Shown in pieces: positions 36,701 to 46,544 of a stretch of DNA of 64,000 bases (position 1 is its first letter; each line of letters starts with the position of its first letter). The notes under the pieces are model-generated. The model did not search any database. It was not told the DNA's origin and saw nothing but the letters and a program-made list of their open reading frames with translations. The stretch comes from Eustoma russellianum (Eukaryota > Streptophyta > Magnoliopsida > Gentianales > Gentianaceae). The stretch lies in contig AP025042.1 in NCBI GenBank assembly GCA_036186865.1, positions 30,237,910 through 30,301,909 on the forward strand, read 5' to 3'. Position numbers and translations under genes: made by a program.

Positions 36701-39700
36701 TTTTGGTGTGAAAAATAGATTTGGTAAGTATATTGTGTGCCTTATGGGTCAACGGAATGCGTGAAGATCTCCCTGTTTTCTTATGAAGTAGTTGATTTGG
36801 TGAGATTCAGGTGCAAAACTTTCACGAGGAAGCTAAAAAGATGTAGGAACCAAAAAGTAGCTGACTGATCTTTCTTCTTTATTTTATTTTTCCTTTTTAG
36901 GGGGGGAGGATTTGGGTATTTTATGCTCTTTTCTTTACTAAATGAGGTGTTCAAACTTACTAATAATATGCGTTGCACGTGCAAAAGTCATGAATTTCTT
37001 TCATGCAGTCCTTGCCCAGTTTTGATTTCTGGAGCTGAATAATAGCATGAGGCGGCATTTTATTATGTAATATCGATAAATTGTTGACTTATAAACTTAG
37101 CCATCATGCAGGTGAGAGTCCTCTTTCTCATCCTGATGGATCTGTGTCGCCGGACATCAGGTTTAGCACACCCATTACCGGTTTCTCAGGTTGGAAGCAG
37201 TAACATTCAGGTGCGGCTTCACTATATCGATGGCAACTACACCGTTCTTCCTGAGGTGGTTGAAGCATCTCTTGGACCACATATGCAGGTAGTGCACCAA
37301 CAGGTCGAGGCAAAACATGAAACTGAATATTCTGCCACTATTTTGTTGCTGTTTTACGAACCTGTAGCCTTTACAGTAATACATTTTTTATTTTGCAGAA
37401 CAGATCGATGACAACTTTGTAAGTGAATGTTCATTGTTTAAAGGAAATTATGTACCTGGCTGCATCCTAAGGGCGTGGGGGAGGGAAAGGGATCCCAGAA
37501 TAAACTAGCCCATGTGGGTCTAGGGCAATTCTTCCCTAGCCTAATTCATCTTTCACCCATGTTTCTCGCAGTAATGCTCTCAAAAGATTCCTTCACCTCT
37601 CCTCTCCAGCACCCATCCATTTCCCCAAAACCCCACCCTTGGGCAATATTTTTCTCATTCTTCCTCCCTGTTTAAGTGTTGGTATGTTAAAAGGACGATA
37701 GTTTGGTTGGTGCTTTTGTAGTTATACAAGTAAGCAGCAGGTTGTGGTTCCATGATATCGTTACAGAATGGTAGACCTGTAGGTTGAAACCTGGTAGACA
37801 GAAACTAATTTGTGGATCATGGATGATCCGGTGTCTAACTATTTATAAATTTGTTGTTAAGGTGCTTATATTCTACAATTCCAGCATCAGTGTTAGTTTT
37901 CTTTTTTTAGATATTTTAGCGCTGGACAATTGAATTGTTTTAGCTTCAGTCTCTCTGCAGTTTTAGCTTCCCCAATTTGAAGGAAAGTGAATTTATTTTA
38001 CTGGAGAGAGAACTCAATCGAATTTTCTTTGTTGGCTGGGCCTAAAAATGATCAAAAATTATTGTTGAGGTCTTTGATAGCTTGGTGTTTGATGTAACAT
38101 TTTCATATCCTTGAGGCCTTCTGTTTCCTTGTATCTTGTACTGAGCAGAAGTGTAAAACTGAATACTTGCAGTCAGACTAAATCCCGTAACTCCTGAGCA
38201 ACCAGGGAAGAGGGTTGGTTGAACCATCCGTATCCTCTAAATGACTATGTGTGAAATATACACAGGATGTTTCCTGATTTACCTTCAAATTTTAGTTGAA
38301 AGAAGAAAAAATAAACAAATAAATAAAAGGAAAACCTTCAGGGATTTGAATCCGACAGAACTTACATTAGACAAAATTTTTAGAATACTTTCTCCACGCA
38401 TATTACTGGTGTCTTGATTGATGAAAACTTTGAGATAGCACTTTTTCTATGAACTCTTTTTTTTAAGCATTGATAATTGTGCTTTCTTTGTCCCTCGAAT
38501 GTCGAATGATGAAGCTCTATTATGCTAGAAACATCAGCTGTATTCTGGAGTAGATAGTTGGCTCCTGGAATTTTCCAGTTTAACTTCGTGTCATTCCTTT
38601 ATAGAACATGCCTCGACCCAGAGGTGCTGATGCTGCTGGTCTGCTGCTACGCGAGTTAGAACTCCATCCTCCTGCCGAAGAATGGCACAGGAAAAACATG
38701 TTTGGTGGTCCTTGGTCTGATCCTGAAGATATAGTGGTGGATGATAACGGGAGAATTAGTACTGCGACAGATTTACTTGATGGGACATCAGAAAATTGTG
38801 ATGTTTATTATGGAGCTTATGGTTTATGGCCAAGGAAGCGGCGGGTGTCTGAAAGAGATGCTGCTTTGGGCTTAAACACTTCGGTTGGCTTAGGAGCGTA
38901 TCTTGGTATAATGGGATCTCGAAGAGATGTTGTAACTGCTGTTTGGAGAACTGGTCTTGAAGGAGTTTGGTACAAGGTGCATCATCTTTAAATATAGTTT
39001 TGGTCTACTGCTTAGCTATTTGTTGTTAAATTTCATTCCGTTCTGCCTTCCCATTGCCGTGGCATTTAACTTCTTGGTGCTTGTAGTTTGTTATATTTAC
39101 TTCCTTTGGTCGTAAGTTTTTCTTTAAAATCTTCTTGTTTACTCATGGATTTTATAAACATTTTTTATTATTAGGTATGCATCTCTAGGTATGGCATCAT
39201 AAGGTTTCTTTTTTAGTTTGTCAAACTGTTCACTGCTGTGCACTGATTTCTTATAATATTAAATTGTTGATGATATTAAAATGCTTTTTTGAGACGCCAA
39301 AGTAAGTGGATGTGTAATTCCTTTTCTATGAAACTTATCCTTATTATGCTTTGGTGAAATTTCTCAACCTTTTAAGTTTTTATTGCCCTCGACTTTTCAC
39401 TCTTTCTGGTGTGGGCAATGTCGGTGTGTTATTATTGGACTGAGTAGTCTTCTCAAACATGTAGAATTTGGTACGTTATTGCTCCGAAGATTTAGTTTGC
39501 ACTTTTTTTCACTCACCAACTTGCCTTAGGAAATTCAGTCGAAAGTTTTGGCGATATGTTTTTATACTTATTTCTTGTTATGTTTATTAACCCATTTGTA
39601 TCTTCAAGTGCATAAGGTGCTTGAGGCAGACTTCAGCTTTGGCTTCACCAGATGCCGTGCTTCCTCCTAATCAGAATGAAACGGAAGTTTGGTGGACCAG

Positions 39701-39755
39701 CAGGTGGGCTTACGGTTGCCCAATGTGTGGTGGAACCTGGGTTCGAGTTGTATAG
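22252..39755 (+). CDS. MED16: Mediator of RNA polymerase II transcription subunit 16, 16 exons
   Basis: The product is 1257 aa, against about 1278 in Arabidopsis MED16/SFR6. Exons: 22252-22559, 23745-23813, 24356-24444, 25402-25514, 25692-25793, 25890-25974, 31729-32328, 33010-33628, 33905-33984, 34180-34262, 34597-34833, 34926-35097, 35789-36309, 37112-37288, 38605-38976, 39609-39755. All junctions are GT-AG and keep frame. MED16 is a tail subunit of the nuclear Mediator complex that links activators to polymerase II. In Arabidopsis it is needed for cold (CBF), defence and iron-deficiency responses. The N-terminus is acidic and Ser/Ala-rich, then the conserved KMSVPELCRNFSAVAWCGKLNAI block opens the WD-like propeller region. 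FDPFDLPSDIRTLARIVYSAHGG and TPAVRLIGDSHFLHRLCQLL are near-invariant plant MED16 blocks. The C-terminus has paired cysteines, C1210/C1213 and C1246/C1249 (CIRC...CPMC), like a zinc ribbon. No stop or frameshift was seen. Intron 6 holds Copia-3. Confidence 0.96.
23133..23160. repeat. Poly-C tract in MED16 intron 1
   Basis: A run of more than 20 C, broken by one T near its start, lies in intron 1. It is a simple repeat likely to vary in length. Confidence 0.85.
26100..26480. repeat. TA/TG/CA-rich simple-repeat region in MED16 intron 6
   Basis: Degenerate TATATG, GTGTGTGTAT and CATATG repeats fill this part of the intron. The open frames on either strand here are repeat artefacts. Confidence 0.7.
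26607..26832 (-). mobile_element. TTG-tailed SINE, copy C, in MED16 intron 6
   Basis: The tail lies at the left (CAACAACAACA on +). The reverse complement carries the family body and, at its 5' side, the module CTTTGACTTTGGAACATGATG...AAAGCAAAATGACT that is also found in copies D and E. A GTTCGAACC string on the sense strand fits a polymerase III B box. It is antisense to MED16. Confidence 0.72.
27192..27385 (-). repeat. Copia-3 3' LTR
   Basis: It matches 31238-31433 except for about two internal substitutions and a changed inner end (TTCCCA in place of TCCCTACA on the + strand), where the deletion junction lies. Confidence 0.88.
27348..31106 (-). CDS. Copia-3 gag-pol polyprotein, open but lacking RNase H
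   Basis: This 1252-aa frame has no internal stop. In order: Gag of the UBN2 type (about 40-240), zinc knuckle C270/C273/H278/C283 (YCNFCKKSGHTAKEC), protease with catalytic D373-S-G (WIVDSGASDHM), the pre-integrase segment LWHKRLGHPSF, integrase with HTDIWGP, LRSDNASEYL and QQNGVAERKN, and reverse transcriptase with RYKARLVAKGFTQ, DVKNTFLNG and YVDD. The end is abnormal: after DKLRYQRLVG, where related proteins continue into KLIYLSHTRPDI and RNase H, the frame runs into the 3' LTR and stops at 27348. It could encode most activities of a Copia element but no RNase H. Transcription would be antisense to MED16. Confidence 0.9.
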   Translation of the reverse strand: MATESSNTSAIEHVSTPGSKAGAGSNTHNDGIPMVITGHKLTGYNYLSWSRAMEMFITGKGKEDYITGNVTAPSTTDPRFKLWKAENSMVMSWLIGSMDPDISEDFLLYSTANEIWVAAQEMYSKKDNTFELYEVESQLQEIKQGDMNVTKYFTQLTRAWQQIDAFESINWTCTADAALYKELTETKRVFRFLIGLNSELDSVRGRILGMKLIPSLKAVFSEVRHEESRRKLMIGSTPLMTEGSALVMKRTFNPSEGPTPNSKRQNKPYCNFCKKSGHTAKECWKLHGKPTNNFESKANNNWRNSKPLQTAYANRPPAEPQNTNLPTKDQIEALLNLLNQKGGETQEPIQASMANIGGLGGGNQSQNQPWIVDSGASDHMTNEGRNLINYTKFSLPIFVQLADGTTRKIMGKGSVKLNPKLTLLNVLYVPDLKFNLLSVGKLIRDSGCTIKFSPNACYFQDACSRMTIGSAKHVRGLFLLSPELKDRTAMSNGHSSAIRIKGYKAGKRINCTTTSRNKCIASNQIILWHKRLGHPSFIYLKRLFPKLFIGVDTNSLTCETCQLTKHIRHSYSNKRYTESKPFNLVHTDIWGPSQIANISGTRWFITFVDDHTRVTWIYLLKQKSEVETVFKTFYKLVKNHFGTNIKTLRSDNASEYLDKTLKAYMAEEGIHHQTSCVHTPQQNGVAERKNRHILEVTRAIMNSMNVPKQYWGEAVLTATYLINRMPSRTLAFKTPRQTLIDSHPYDRLMSELPLKTFGCTAYVHVYNRTKLDPKAIKCMFIGYSGTQKGYKCYCPNNKRVYTTLDITFNETQAFYEKPITDAIREETWNLIDLGTQHVEPLSDQEQPSNESLNDQLTNIQGRPHIQKVYNRRNILQPNEQNIHTEDSVYHTQRNELCPDNQEIDDRPIALRKGTRECTKHPLYNFLTYSKLSHEFQAFTSSLDSQLIPKDINEALSIPHWKEAVNEEMKALIKTDTWKLTPRPKRVRPVGCKWIFTIKYNTNGTINRYKARLVAKGFTQTYGIDYSETFAPVAKLNTVRVIFTIAVNLDWKLHQLDVKNTFLNGNLQEEVYMHIPPGFTNETNKHMVCKLQKSLYGLKQSPRAWFQRFTREVKDQGFVQCHGDHTLFLHTSENGSLTVLIVYVDDIIITGNNEKGIQEVIKKLSRKFEVKELGELRYFLGMEVARNKERMSISQRKYILDLLKETGMLGCKPATSPVEPGYKPREVWDTKPVDKLRYQRLVGIYLSPKVGIE
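31224..31237 (-). other. Copia-3 primer binding site (initiator Met tRNA)
   Basis: TGGCTCTGATACCA on the + strand is the reverse complement of TGGTATCAGAGCCA and directly adjoins the 5' LTR. Confidence 0.88.
31238..31433 (-). repeat. Copia-3 5' LTR
   Basis: This 196-bp LTR reads, on the - strand, from TGTAGGGATATATTT to CCATTTCTACA. Confidence 0.9.
33652..33748. repeat. (CT)n and C-rich microsatellite next to the exon 8 donor
   Basis: About 35 CT units with one interruption, then C and A runs, begin about 24 bp after the splice donor of MED16 intron 8 (33629). Confidence 0.93.
35316..35765 (+). mobile_element. TTG-tailed SINE, copy D, interrupted, in MED16 intron 12
   Basis: The 5' module (CTTTGACTTTGGAATATGATGG...AAAGCAAAATGACT) at 35316-35360 is separated from the family body (35593-35765) by a 214-bp A-tailed insertion. 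The element ends about 24 bp before the exon 13 acceptor at 35788. It lies in the sense orientation of the gene. Confidence 0.7.
35370..35583 (+). mobile_element. A-tailed short retroelement inside SINE copy D
   Basis: The 214-bp segment ends in a run of A and is flanked by direct repeats AAATTGTCT at 35361-35369 and 35584-35592. Poly-A and a 9-bp duplication point to retrotransposition by LINE machinery. Before the tail it reads CGGCCTATATATAAAAATTT. I do not recognise a named family. Confidence 0.68.
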
Positions 39756-40561
39756 TTGCTGAAAAGTACTGAATCTAAATTCCAGAAAAGAAAATACTGA
39801 ACGTGCTAGCAATGAGAAGGATTTTCCAGGTTGTGGTGATACTGATCATGCTCTGTCCGTGGGGTGTGCAGTCGAATTACTTAAGCATGAGCCTGCATGA
39901 ATCGGTGGTTGAGTGACCTTTCGGCTTTTGCTTGCTGCAGGCCAGCAGTGAGTATTGTCGGAGCTTCGGCGTGGCAGTGAGTTCTTCTTTGCCATTATAT
40001 CTTCCAGGAGAGGGGCAATGTAGTAGGCCGTCTGTTATAAATTGCAGAACAGCAGATGGCCGTGTGAATGAGTAGGTATTGTAGGGCAAAGATTTGGGTC
40101 GGCAGTAGGACCTAACTCTGTCGTGGGGACGGAATAGTGTGCCTCCCATTGTCTTGGCAAGATACCACTCAGTATGCAACTCTTACCTCTACGAGACCAA
40201 ATTATTTGTATATTAAGGGCTTAAAATGCTTAGCTGATTTTCTTGTATGAAAGATAGTGTTTCGCATGACATGGCTGTCCTCGAAGAACAGAATTATGCC
40301 ATAGGAAGATTGGAAAATAAAACCCCTCGTACAGTGCTGCATCACAATCATGGTCTGAAACTACCATGGCGTTGCTAGATGTGGCTAGGCCGAAAGGCAG
40401 CGTTTATTTCCTTCCGAGTTACGAAGCATGGACGTTTAGGTTTTTGTACTGTTCTGTGGTGATGCTTTTTTAAGCTCTAATATTAGTACTATGCTTTCCT
40501 AGATTGTTTTCTCTCATAAAAGCACAAGGGGTTTACGATTTGTTTTTCATTATGACACATT
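39756..40561. other. MED16 3' UTR and downstream sequence
   Basis: No second gene was seen. AATAAA at about 40316-40321 could be a polyadenylation signal. The open frame on the - strand here has no recognisable domain and is most likely chance. Confidence 0.45.
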
Positions 40562-40791
40562 TTTACTTGACTTTGGAATACGATGGAACAAAGCAAAATG
40601 ACTAACTAAATTTGCTGCATTTATTATATTGTGAAGTATCAGTTAATCGACTTAGTTAACATAATTTTCATTATGGATAATCGGAAAATAACATATGTGT
40701 ATTTCTAATATGGTTGTTTACATCTGACCTTACATACCTCGCCATAATAGGGTCTATTAGGAAAGGGGAAAGGGGGTTAATGTTGTTGTTG
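40562..40791 (+). mobile_element. TTG-tailed SINE, copy E, downstream of MED16
   Basis: It has the complete layout: module TTGACTTTGGAATACGATGG...AAAGCAAAATGACT, then the body with CATTATGGATAATCGGAAAATAAC, then GGGTCTATTAGG and TTGTTGTTG at 40783-40791. Its 3' half is part of the tandem duplication at 40724-40981. Confidence 0.72.
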
Positions 40792-40981
40792 CATGGTATG
40801 TTGCTGACGTGTAAACCTTAGATAACGCATTATGAGTAAGATTGATGGTTGTCTGACCTTACATACCTCGCCATAATAGGGTCTATTAGGAAAGGGGAAA
40901 GGGGGTTAATGTTGTTGTTGCATGGTATGTTGCTGACGTCTAAACCTTAGATAACGCATTATGAGTAAGATTGATGGTTGT
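40724..40981 (+). repeat. 129-bp tandem duplication covering the SINE tail and its flank
   Basis: Copies at 40724-40852 and 40853-40981 start CTGACCTTACATACCTCGCC. I saw one mismatch (GACGTGTAAA against GACGTCTAAA). The second copy runs into the left target repeat of the following MITE. Confidence 0.93.
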
Positions 40982-40988
40982 CTGATTG

Positions 40989-41170
40989 GGGATAGGATCA
41001 CTTCACCTCTCCTTGAATGCGATGACGCGTGGCCGTACGACACGTGGCAGCAAGGGGATGGTGAAGGTAGATGAGGGTCACCCTCATCTAGTCTCATCAC
41101 CTCCCTTGCTGCCACGTGTCGTGTGGTCACAAAGGGGGTGAGGAAAGTTGGTGTGAAGAGATCCCAACCC
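40989..41170. mobile_element. Mutator-like MITE, copy 2, with 9-bp target duplication
   Basis: The element is 182 bp with long inverted arms, starting GGGATAGGATCACTTCAC and ending (reverse complement) GGGTTGGGATCTCTTCAC. It is flanked by perfect 9-bp repeats GTCTGATTG at 40980-40988 and 41171-41179. The centre reads GATGAGGGTCACCCTCATC. It has the same arm core as copy 1 at 5671-5854 and carries ACACGTGGC at 41040-41048 and GCCACGTGT at 41111-41119. Confidence 0.92.
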
Positions 41171-41179
41171 GTCTGATTG

Positions 41180-41878
41180 ACGAATGTTGTGGGTCCAGTC
41201 TCGCGTTTTATTGAAGTCCCATGATACTTTTTCCATCTGTTATGAGGGGTGCACATTTATAACTCTGTTGTGCTGAGACATTTATCTTGATTAAGATGTG
41301 GTCATATGATGATTTTAATTGTACTACTTACATGTCCACCAACTTCCCCCTTGGATTTCACTAACTACACGAAAGGAAACTGTTGCACATCAACATTTTT
41401 ACGGTGAACTTAATTTTTTTTATTATTCTGGTTTGTCTAAAAAATATTGTTTATTTTTTTTAAAATAGTAATTATTAACCGTCAAAGTGTCTGCACAATC
41501 CCTTTAAATAACACTGGTATAATTTCTCTCTATTTTACCTCAATCTACACGGTAAACCAATTAGAGTTTGTTTTGATGTAAAATCACCACATAGAGGGAT
41601 TGATTTCAATTTCACCTTGACTGAGCATGCAAAAGGTATGCCAATGCATATGGACTGGAGCCTCTTGTTAAGTGAAGCAGTTAATCTATAGAAAATTGTG
41701 CAGTCAGATGGTTAATTCCATCCAAAAACGCCCCAAGGAGCTGAAAGATACTTTACAGAAGAACAAAATATAGTTGGAATATGCATCCATATCTTTAAGG
41801 TTATACCAGAACGAATCCGCTGACCAAAAGTTGCTGACTCAAACCGTGACCGTCAATAAAATCGACACATGGCAGATG
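41180..41878. other. Intergenic sequence
   Basis: No gene or known element was seen. It ends at ACTA (41879-41882), a possible target repeat of Copia-2. Confidence 0.4.
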
Positions 41879-41882
41879 ACTA

Positions 41883-42312
41883 TGGTTGGGTTTAATATGG
41901 TCACATGCATAGTGTACGTCACATGTGACATAAAGGATACATATTAAACTTATGTGGACTCATGTATATTACATATTATTAACGTGTCACATAATATTAT
42001 GTTATATTCGTATCCGTCCGTTAAGTGATCACTATGGTATGTTAAGTGAATATGCATTGTAATCTGAATAAACTCCTAAATGTGTAGACAGTCATACGGT
42101 TACAGTCCTTGCTGGTAGGATTCGTAAAGTCGAAACCGTATAATTAATGGCATCTGGTTCTCAAGGGACAAGAACCCACATGTATTCTTCTAGAAGTGTA
42201 TTTAAGCTATTTAATATATAATTCATTGTATATTAAAGATAGGATACTTTCCTATTGTAGATTCATTGTATTCGAAAAGTGAAAGATACATTGTAATGTA
42301 TTTGGACAACGC
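41883..42312 (+). repeat. Copia-2 5' LTR fragment
   Basis: It matches the 3' LTR from 45875 up to the ATGTATTTGGACAA block, then passes into sequence matching the Copia-1 leader near 10936. The R/U5 end of the LTR is therefore deleted. Confidence 0.75.
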
Positions 42313-42968
42313 GAGTATTCATCATTAAGTTATATCACAAGCGGATTTGATTGATAAAGCGTCGTTGATCTTCAGAATTATCAACGGGACGCTATTTTCT
42401 TGATTTTGAGAATTTCAGTGGCATCAAAGTTTGAAGAAAATGCAAGGGTTCAACCAGACGTATATCTAGACGCATACATTACGGTCAAACATAGATCCTC
42501 ATGTTAGTTGATACACTGCAATCGTGTATAGAACCATCAGGATACACATCTTAGCAAATGTATGTCTTTAATATGATCCCCTCAAAGTGCGGCAATCATA
42601 TCATTGCATGTGCAATTGTTAAGTTTGTGACGGGTGTGTATATGCTTCGCACAACTATTAGTCGTCCCAAAGGAAGACGTAGTTGTCGAAGTCACATATA
42701 TCATATTGTAGTAATTGAAAGAGTCCGGCGATAATAAGAAAATACGTGACTAGTTCATCAGCCCAAAGGAAGGTGACTACTTTACGTATAGTGTATCGTT
42801 GCATCAATTTCTACACCCCAATTGTTGGACAATGTTAAGGAGACTCCAAAGAGCACTTAACATTGAAAGATTTTTGGGAGATGGAAGTGTTCTATACTTG
42901 ATTTGAACTTAAGTTATATTGCAGTTGATATTGACTTATGTGTTGTTTTGTTCTTTGGTTTTTTTTTC
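42313..42968 (+). other. Copia-2 leader remnant
   Basis: It matches the Copia-1 leader (about 10936-11560) in blocks such as TTATATCAC, TTGATTGATAAAG, TGCGGCAATCATATCAT, CCCAAAGGAAG and the ACACCCAATTGTTGGA-like motif near 42815. Confidence 0.7.
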
Positions 42969-45458
42969 ACGGGGGTATAAATTTTATGATCCCACTAGCA
43001 GAACTATATTCGAGACAAATTCAACACATTTCTTTGAGGACATCTCGGTTCCGAAGGGACATGGTTTGCATAAGCAGATCACTGAATTAGATGAAGATCA
43101 TTCTGATTGTGTAAATACGAGAATCGAACGATCTAATGGTGAGATTCTACTAAGGACACACGCATCTAACGATCTAATCCCTAGTAGTTCTAGTCCACAG
43201 GAACCTTGGACAAAGTTTCAAATGAACGAGTAATAGTTTCTGATGAACGAGAAACTACTGATGCAGTTGAGGAACCATCAATACCTCAAGAACATGCACC
43301 ACTAAGACGATCTACTCGTGAAAGAAGAAACCCTATACCAGATGATTATGTGGTGTATCTTCGGGAGCATGAATTTGACATAGGCATGATGAAAGATGAT
43401 TCAATAAATATTCATCAGGCCATACATTGTCAAAATTTAGAAAAGTAGATTGAAGCTATGGATGAGGAAATTAAGTCTATGAATGACAACAAAGTTTGGG
43501 ACATCGTGTCATTACCCATAGGTTCGAAACCAGTTGGTTGTAAATGGATCTTTAAAACCAAACGAGATTCGAAGGTAATGTGAAACGATATAAAGCTAGA
43601 CTCGTTGCAAAAGAGTTTACCCAGAAAAAGGCATAGATTATACAGAAACCTTTTTGACACACGCATCTAGAGATCTAATCCCTAGTAGTTCTGGTCCACA
43701 GGAACCTGTGGACAAAGTTTTAGATGAACGAGTAATCGTTTCTGATGAACGAGAACTACTGGTGCATTTGAAGAACCATCAATACCTCAAGAACATGTAC
43801 CACTAAGACGATCCACTCGTGAAAGAAGAAGCCCCATATCAGATGATTATGTAGTGTATCTTCAGGAACACGAATTCGACATAGGCATGATAGAAGATGA
43901 TCCAATAAATATTCATCAGGCCATATATTGTCAAAATTTAGAAAAGTGGATTGAAGCTATGGATGAGGAAATTAAGTCTATGCATGACAACAAAGTTTGG
44001 GACATCGTGCCATTACCCATAGGTTCGAAACCGGTTGGTTGTAAATGGATCTTTAAAACCAAACGAGATTCGAAGGGTAATGTGGAATGATATAAAACTA
44101 GACTCGTTGCAAAAGGATTCACCCAGAAAGAAGGCATAGACTATATAGAAACATTTTCACTGGTATCGATGAAAGATTCTTTCAGGATTATCATGGCTTT
44201 AGTGACACATTTTGATCCTGAGTTACATCAAATGGATGTTAAAACCGATTTTCTAAACGGTGACATCGATGAGATCATATACATGGTTCAACCACCTCGT
44301 TTTAAAGTGGGAGATCCTAAAAGCATGGTTTGTTGACTTAAGAAATCCATTTATGAACTCTAGCAGGCGTCTCGATAGTGGTATTTTAAATTTGCCCAAG
44401 TCATTACCTCATTTGGTTTCGAGGCAAATCAAGTTGACGAGTGTGTATACCACAAGTCTAGTGGAGTAAGTTTGCATTTTTGGTCATGTATGTTGATGAC
44501 ATACTGCTTGTAGCAAATGATATTAATATGATACGCAACACCAAGAAGTTTTTGTATAAACATTTTGAGATGAAAGATACTGGTGAAGCATCATATGTGT
44601 TAGGATTTAAGATACACAGAGATCGTTCTCAAGGTATCTTGTGTCTTTCACAGCAAACACATATCGATAAGGTGCTCAAGTGATTTGGCATAAAAAAATG
44701 CGGACCTTCTCATACCCTAGTGGCAAGAGGAGATAAATGTAGTATAAGGCAATGCCTAAAGACTGAACTTGAACGATCGGAAATGAAGGATATTCCGTAT
44801 GCTTCGGCAATAGGGAGTATCATGTATGCCCATGTTTGTACATGACCTGATATTGCATACATCACTGAATGCTGGGCAAGTACCTCAGTAATCTGGGTAT
44901 GGATCATTGGAAAGCAGCCAAAAGGGTATTGCGATATCTATAGAGAACAAAACACTACATGCTGACGTATCGGAAATCTAAAAAGTTGGAGATCATTGGG
45001 TACACAGATTCCGATTTCGGTGGATGCCAAGATAGCATGAAGTCCACCAGCGGCTACATCTTCTTGTTGGCATGTGGAGCTATCTCATGGAAAAGTGCAA
45101 AGCAATCGCTAGTTGCATCATCTACCATGGAAGCTGAGTATGTATCATGCTACCATGCTTCCAGTCAAGCGATATGGCTTCGCAACTTTGTCACACGACT
45201 GCATGCTGTAAAAAGTATTATGACAATAACTCTGCAGTTCTATATTCAAACAACTACCGGAATTCATCTAAGTCGAAACACATAGACATCAAGTATATGA
45301 GTGTTAAAGAAAGAATTCAGAATGGTCTGATTAACATCGAGCACATAGGCACAGATCTTATGGTGGCCGATTCCTTGACGAAAAGAGTAATGCCCATGGT
45401 GTTTCACCGGCATGTGGCTCGTATGAGTATTAGTACAGCTAAAGATATTCAGCTTTAG
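42969..45458 (+). pseudogene. Copia-2 integrase end, reverse transcriptase and RNase H remnant
   Basis: It starts at RGYKFYDPTSRTIFETNS, the C-terminal part of integrase. A linker and N-terminal reverse transcriptase segment occurs twice because of the duplication at 43155-44160. Then GFTQKEGIDY, DVKTDFLNGDI, MYVDDILLVAND (44480) and LARGDK-like sequence lead to RNase H with YTDSDFGGC, STSGYIFLLACGAISW and STMEAEYVSCY, ending SISTAKDIQL. Several stops and frameshifts (for example near 43574, 44088, 44335, 44682 and 45225) break it. Confidence 0.85.
43155..44160 (+). repeat. 501-bp diverged tandem duplication in Copia-2 pol
   Basis: GACACACGCATCTA begins both copies, at 43155 and 43656. The second copy continues to about 44160. 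Many substitutions and small length changes separate them, so the duplication is old. Confidence 0.87.
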
Positions 45459-46275
45459 TGGGAGCCCGTTGATTACATTTCGTAGTGCTCAATAAAGAAT
45501 ATTGTTTTTCAAACATTCATTATTGCACACTACAGTTTAAGTTGTACTGCAGTTTCAGGATTGTACATTATTTGCGACTTTCATTCTAAATTCTGTCATC
45601 CTATTAAGTAGGACCAAGTTGGAAATTGGCATGTATGGTCACATAGCAAGTAATTTTCACACTACACATCCATTCTAGCATCCATGTCGTTCAGTTAATG
45701 TTGGTATTATGATTCATGATTCGGAAACCGTCACCCATAAGTATGGCGTCATACTGCTTGAGTCTCTTATTGATATTGACTAGATGAACCGGACTAAGGT
45801 GATTATACTACTGGGCATTAAGTAAACCAATAATATATAATCATAAGGAAACATACATAATCAAAGTGAGAGATTGTTGGGTTTAACATGGTCACATGCA
45901 TAGTGCACGTCACATGTGACATAAATGATACATATTAAACTATGTGGACTCATGTATGTGTATATTATATATTATTAACATGTCACATAATATTATATTA
46001 TGTTCGTATCTATGCGTTAAGTGATTGTTATGGTATGTTAAGTGGATATACAGTGTAATCTGAATGGACCCTAAATGTGTATATAGTCATACGGTTACAG
46101 TCCTTGATGGTAGGACTCGTAAAGTCGAACGTATAATTAATGGCATCTGTCCTCAATGGACAAGAACCCATATGTATTCTTTTAGAAGTGTTTTTAAGCT
46201 ATTTAATATATAATTCATTGTATATTAAAGACATAATATTATCCTATTGTAGAGTCATTGTATTTGAAAAGTGAA

Positions 46276-46370
46276 AGATACATTGTAATGTATTTGGACA
46301 AGTGTAATTTACAATGTATCTCGAAGATACATTGTCATGTATTTAGACAAGTGTTATTTACAATGTATCT
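46276..46370. repeat. Two tandem 46-bp inverted repeats in the Copia-2 LTR
   Basis: 46276-46321 and 46325-46370 each begin AGATACATTG and end CAATGTATCT. The 5' LTR shows only the beginning of one unit. Confidence 0.85.
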
Positions 46371-46459
46371 CACTTTCTTACTACTATATATATAGAAGCA
46401 AATATTGTTTCTATGAGAGTGGAAAAAAGGTAACAAAAGCCATATTGCATTTGATTCGT

Positions 46460-46467
<8 letters not shown>

Positions 46468-46541
<74 letters not shown>
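46468..46541. repeat. (CA)n and (TA)n microsatellite
   Basis: CA repeats then TA repeats. LINE-2 is inserted at its right edge. Confidence 0.92.

Positions 46542-46544
<3 letters not shown>

Noticed and set aside
37465..37655. MITE in MED16 intron 14
   Set aside because: CCTAAGGGCGTGGGG and CCCCACCCTTGGG look like weak inverted ends, but I found no target duplication and the match is short.
39877..40179. Gene on the - strand after MED16
   Set aside because: It has no domain, falls in the presumed 3' UTR of MED16, and lacks plausible splice or promoter signals.
42416..42430. GTGGCATCAAAG as a primer binding site of Copia-2
   Set aside because: The surrounding sequence matches the late leader of Copia-1 (about 10936 onward), not the LTR/primer-site junction, so the real site is deleted.
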